From positions 1 to 15,185 of the forward strand of contig WLLG01000021.1 in the NCBI GenBank assembly GCA_009700815.1: a stretch of DNA of 15,185 nucleotides. Reading direction: 5' to 3'. The position numbers and the translations under genes are program-made. How positions within the stretch are numbered: the stretch's first letter is position 1; each line of letters begins with the position of its first letter. Of this stretch, positions 12,341 to 15,185 are shown one piece after another. This DNA is from Actinomycetota bacterium (lineage in GTDB: Bacteria > Actinomycetota > Acidimicrobiia > Acidimicrobiales > Microtrichaceae). Under the pieces are notes generated by a model. It was not told the DNA's origin. It made no database searches and worked only from the letters and a program-made list of their open reading frames with translations.

Positions 12341-13849
12341 ATGGCTGTCTCTGTTCTGAATCAGCGTGAACGCCTTGGCATTAGCCCTGGGCAACTCTTT
12401 ATTGACGGCAACTGGGTTCCGGCCTCAGGTGGCCAAACCTGGACCCATATCCATCCAGCAACTAATGAAGAGATCACCACCATCGCAGTGGCCGAGGCCG
12501 AGGATGTGGCTGCGGCAGTTACTGCGGCACGAACTGCATTCGATTCTGGACCTTGGGGTCGGATGGCTGCTCGGGAACGCAAGCGCATCCTTCAGCGGGT
12601 CTCGCAATTGATTGGCGAACAGGCCGAAGATCTTGCTCATCTGCAGACCATGGACAATGGCGTGCCAGTCTCATTCGGTGCGGTCTACCAACTCTCGGGC
12701 GAGATCTTGGCCGACATCTTTGACTACCAAGCTGGATGGGTGGATCGCATTAGCGGAGAGACACTGCCCTCGTATCTGAACAACGACTGGTTCCCCATGA
12801 CAGTGCGTGAGCCTGTGGGGGTCGTAGCTGCGATCATTCCGTGGAATGCCCCGCTGATGTTGTTTGGTCAAAAGGTCGCACCAGCACTTGCTGCCGGCTG
12901 CACCGTGGTACTCAAACCATCCGAGTGGGCCTCGCTCACCTCCATTCGCCTTGCCGGGCTTCTAGCCGAGGCGGGTATTCCTGATGGTGTGTTCAACCTA
13001 GTGACTGGCCCACCCGAGCCCACTGGCGAGGCACTCATCACTGATCCTCGTGTAGACAAAATCTCCTTTACTGGTTCCCGCGCTGTTGGCTCTCGCATGC
13101 TGCATGCAGCAGCTGACCGGGTGGCTCGAGTCAGCTTGGAACTTGGTGGCAAGAGTCCCAACATTGTCTTTCCTGATGTCGACCTCGACGCAGTGGCAGC
13201 TATGGCGATGGGGATGGTCTCTATGGGACTGTCAGGCCAGGGCTGTGTGTGTCATACGCGCCTGCTCGTACATGAGTCGATTCACGATCCACTTGTAGAA
13301 CGTGCCGCAGCGATGGCTGCCATGACAACCTTTGGTGACCCGTATGACCCTGCTACTACTTCGTCAGCGCTGATCAATGAGCGGCAACTCAACAAGGTGA
13401 TGGGCCTGATTGCCTCTGCCCAAGAAGAGGGAGCCGAGTTGATCACCGGCGGGGATCGCCCGGCCGGTGACCTTGCGTCCGGAAACTTCGTCAACCCGAC
13501 GCTGTTTGCAGGAGTCACCAATCAGATGCGTATCGCCCGAGAAGAAGTTTTTGGTCCCGTGCTCGCAGTCATCCCATTCCGTGACGAAGCCCATGCAATT
13601 GAGTTGGCAAACGACACCGACTACGGCCTTGGTGCGTCAGTGCATACTGCTGACTCTTCAAGGGCCATGCGGGTTGCACGGTCCATTCGTGCTGGCACCT
13701 TCGGCGTGAACGGTTACACAGTGCTACCAAACGCTCCCTTCGGTGGCTTCAAAGCCTCGGGTATGGGGCGCGAAGGTGGCCACGAAGGAATCGATGAGTT
13801 CTTAGAGACCAAGACCATCATGATGAATCTTGGCGACTCTCCCTTCTGA
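12341..13849 (+). CDS. NAD(P)-dependent aldehyde dehydrogenase
   Basis: A full-length 502-residue ALDH-superfamily enzyme oxidising an aldehyde to the acid. Seen: PWNAP with Asn169, KPSEWA cofactor segment (192-197), FTGSRAVG (243-250), LELGGKSPN with general base Glu267, GQGCVCHTR with catalytic Cys302, EEVFGPVLAVIPF, and GFKASGMGREGG near the end. All catalytic residues are present. ATG 12341 follows the MaoC stop by 5 bp, with GAGGTAGG overlapping that stop as Shine-Dalgarno; the frame is open upstream to 12269 but inside MaoC. In this context it may oxidise the aldehyde released by the predicted retro-aldolase, or one from a primary alcohol exposed by desulfation. Both are inference. Confidence 0.95.
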   Translation: MAVSVLNQRERLGISPGQLFIDGNWVPASGGQTWTHIHPATNEEITTIAVAEAEDVAAAVTAARTAFDSGPWGRMAARERKRILQRVSQLIGEQAEDLAHLQTMDNGVPVSFGAVYQLSGEILADIFDYQAGWVDRISGETLPSYLNNDWFPMTVREPVGVVAAIIPWNAPLMLFGQKVAPALAAGCTVVLKPSEWASLTSIRLAGLLAEAGIPDGVFNLVTGPPEPTGEALITDPRVDKISFTGSRAVGSRMLHAAADRVARVSLELGGKSPNIVFPDVDLDAVAAMAMGMVSMGLSGQGCVCHTRLLVHESIHDPLVERAAAMAAMTTFGDPYDPATTSSALINERQLNKVMGLIASAQEEGAELITGGDRPAGDLASGNFVNPTLFAGVTNQMRIAREEVFGPVLAVIPFRDEAHAIELANDTDYGLGASVHTADSSRAMRVARSIRAGTFGVNGYTVLPNAPFGGFKASGMGREGGHEGIDEFLETKTIMMNLGDSPF

Positions 13850-13891
13850 GCTGCCCTCGCAGCAGCCCAGTTTCTACTGCAGTGAGCAATC

Positions 13892-13900
13892 AGAAGGGGG
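13892..13900 (+). promoter_or_regulatory. Ribosome binding site AGAAGGGGG deciding GTG 13908
   Basis: It sits 7 bases before GTG 13908. The frame is open back to ATG 13830, but that start lies inside the ALDH gene and has no Shine-Dalgarno advantage. The next two repeat-borne GTG codons (13923, 13938) are too far from this site. Confidence 0.6.
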
Positions 13901-13907
13901 CAACCTG

Positions 13908-13952
13908 GTGAGCGATGCAAGAGTGAGCGATGCAGGGGTGACCGATGCAGGA
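13908..13952 (+). repeat. Three tandem 15-bp units at the start of the LLM gene
   Basis: GTGAGCGATGCAAGA, GTGAGCGATGCAGGG and GTGACCGATGCAGGA follow each other directly. Units 1 and 2 differ at two positions, and unit 3 differs from unit 2 at two. Each encodes V-(S/T)-D-A-(R/G) in frame and each begins with a GTG, so copy-number change would keep the frame. Confidence 0.85.
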
Positions 13953-14870
13953 CATGAGCAGCCTTTGAAGCTTGGCATCGTGACGCCAGTACTTTCGATG
14001 AACCCCCGGGTTGGTCAACCCTGGGAACTCACCGCTACCCCCGAGGACATTCGAGTCATTGCTCAGGAAGCAGATCGGTTGGGGTTTCACCACCTGACGT
14101 GTTCCGAGCACGTGGCTGTTCCCTCTCAGGCAGTCTCAGCTACGGGTCAAGCACGAGGAACGCGGTACTACGACCCTGCAGTCACGCTCAGTTGGATGGC
14201 CGCCGTGACCTCGCGGATTGCTCTAGCAACCCATGTTCTGGTTGGTGCGTACCACCATCCGCTCCAGGTGGCGAAGACCTACGGCACCCTTGACGTACTC
14301 TCGGGTGGGCGAGTGATTCTTGGTGTCGGAGTGGGCTCTCTGCAGGAGGAGTTCGAACTGCTGGACGTACCGTTCGCTGATCGCGGTGCTCGAACAGATG
14401 ACTTTCTGAGCGGTCTTCGCGCAGCTTGGGGAGTGGCAGAGCCAGAGTACGACGGGGCGTTCTTCCGCTTCTCTGGTCTTATAGTTGATCCCTGCGCACT
14501 GACTACTGATCCGACCATCTGGATCGGGGGTCGGACTGCTCGTTCGCTCCGACGTGCCTGCGAACTAGGCAGCGGCTGGGTCCCGTTTGGATTGAATGAT
14601 CAGCAACTGTCTGGCCTGCTGACGGAACTCAGGAACTCGCAGTTCTGGGAGGAGCGCGACCTGCCTTTCGATGTCGTGCTCGGGGCAGAGGAACTTGACC
14701 CTGTCAACGATCCTCATCGCAGTTTGGACCGTCTTCGCTCGCTGCAGGAACTCGGCGCAACTCACGTGAACCTGCGCATGCTCCAGAACTCGTTGCCTCA
14801 GTTCGTTGAGCAGCTCGAGGCAGTTGCTTCATTGGGAATTTTACCTTCAATCGATCCAACGGAAAGTTGA
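13908..14870 (+). CDS. LLM-class (luciferase-like) F420-dependent oxidoreductase, Rv2161c-like
   Basis: A TIM-barrel flavin/F420 oxidoreductase of about 320 residues. Seen from the GTG start: an unusual repeat VSDAR-VSDAG-VTDAG, then LKLGIVTPVLSMNP, ADRLGFHHLTCSEHVAVP, the YYDPAVTLSWMAAVTSRIALATHVLVGAYHHPLQVAKTYGTLDVLSGGR block in pieces, GVGVGSLQEEFELLDVPFADRGARTDDFL in pieces, and PTIWIGGRTARSLRRACELGSGWVPFG in pieces, all typical of actinobacterial LLM proteins. F420 rather than FMN use is inferred from the family. A redox step on a ketone, hydroxyl or ring double bond is possible; the substrate is unknown. It follows ALDH by 58 bp and precedes the DUF1214-like gene by 4 bp, in the operon under site 4. 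Confidence 0.88.
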   Translation: MSDARVSDAGVTDAGHEQPLKLGIVTPVLSMNPRVGQPWELTATPEDIRVIAQEADRLGFHHLTCSEHVAVPSQAVSATGQARGTRYYDPAVTLSWMAAVTSRIALATHVLVGAYHHPLQVAKTYGTLDVLSGGRVILGVGVGSLQEEFELLDVPFADRGARTDDFLSGLRAAWGVAEPEYDGAFFRFSGLIVDPCALTTDPTIWIGGRTARSLRRACELGSGWVPFGLNDQQLSGLLTELRNSQFWEERDLPFDVVLGAEELDPVNDPHRSLDRLRSLQELGATHVNLRMLQNSLPQFVEQLEAVASLGILPSIDPTES

Positions 14871-14874
14871 ACTC

Positions 14875-15185
14875 ATGACTGAAGATGCAGCAGTGGCTTC
14901 TGATACTGAACGCTTGGCAAGCGCCTTCGAAGGTTGGCTGGACGCGCAGCGAGCGGCAGTGGACTGGATGTTGGCGGCTCCGGTTCCTCATACTGCACAA
15001 GATTTAGCAGAGGGGTATCGCTGGGCAACTCGGTTGGCTTCACTGGCACAGGAGTGGTTCATCGAGAAGAACGACGCATTACACCCAGAGCTTTTTGTCT
15101 CGCAGACTCCCTTTCGAAAGCTGATGGTGGATAACCCTGATGTGACCTATTGGTTCTGCGCACTTGACTCATCGCAGACGTACCA
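14875..15185 (+). CDS. DUF1214-like protein, N-terminal part only
   Basis: Translated by hand: ATG 14875 opens a frame that runs to the window end (103 codons plus 2 bases). GGAAAG lies 8 bases upstream, and the start is 4 bp after the LLM stop. Seen: FEGWLDAQRAAVDWM, HTAQDLAEGYRWATRLASLA, NPDVTYWFCALDSSQTY. The DLAEGYR-TRL and DNPD-Y-ALD-S-TY pattern resembles actinobacterial DUF1214-containing proteins of unknown function that are found near acyl-CoA and steroid catabolic genes. No signal peptide at this start. The function cannot be assigned, and the C-terminal domain that would confirm the family is outside the window. Confidence 0.75.
   Translation, partial: MTEDAAVASDTERLASAFEGWLDAQRAAVDWMLAAPVPHTAQDLAEGYRWATRLASLAQEWFIEKNDALHPELFVSQTPFRKLMVDNPDVTYWFCALDSSQTY

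Noticed and set aside
13830..13907. Upstream start of the LLM gene at ATG 13830
   Set aside because: It lies inside the ALDH gene, while GTG 13908 has AGAAGGGGG at 7-base spacing.

Overview
The window looks like a catabolic gene cluster from a moderate-GC (by eye 55-60 %) actinobacterium. The signs are GTG and TTG starts, a predicted F420-dependent luciferase-like oxidoreductase, mycobacterium-style acyl-CoA dehydrogenase pairs, and an AtsA-type cytoplasmic sulfatase. I cannot place it to genus. No rRNA, tRNA, transposase, CRISPR array or phage gene is visible, and gene density is high: no gap exceeds 195 bp.

Layout. Minus strand, left end (operon reading right to left): MaoC_N-type hydratase subunit (2979-2530), acyl-CoA dehydrogenase (2526-1303), acyl-CoA synthetase (1306 to beyond base 1, C-terminus cut off). 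Divergent from it, plus strand: MFE2-like SDR (3095-4003), cysteine-poor carboxymuconolactone-decarboxylase-family protein (4043-4411), and a DUF35 (zinc ribbon/OB-fold) + thiolase-like fusion (4413-6116). Converging on that, minus strand: type I sulfatase (8415-6133). Divergent from the sulfatase, plus strand: a second MFE2-like SDR (8611-9582) and two adjacent acyl-CoA dehydrogenase subunits (9572-10756, 10796-11815). After a 97-bp promoter gap: MaoC hydratase (11913-12335), aldehyde dehydrogenase (12341-13849), LLM-class oxidoreductase (13908-14870), and the start of a DUF1214-like protein (14875 to beyond the right end).

The strongest unexplained signal is a palindrome, core TGACRY-NN-RYGTCA, found in every intergenic promoter gap: 3010-3031 (a perfect 10+2+10), 8439-8452, 8552-8565 and 11840-11853. 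It places all five predicted transcription units under what is probably one TetR-like repressor, which is not encoded in the window.

Taken together the genes supply CoA activation, alpha,beta-dehydrogenation (one apparently self-sufficient dehydrogenase and one probable heteromeric pair), (R)-specific hydration by a two-part MaoC enzyme, 3-hydroxyacyl-CoA oxidation, a thiolase-fold C-C lyase without recognisable thiolase cysteines (retro-aldolase-like, compare ChsH2/Ltp2 of steroid side-chain degradation), aldehyde oxidation and desulfation. The inference is a co-regulated pathway that desulfates and shortens a branched or polycyclic side-chain acid (steroid-, terpenoid- or detergent-like). 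No steroid ring-cleavage genes are in view, so the substrate is not established.
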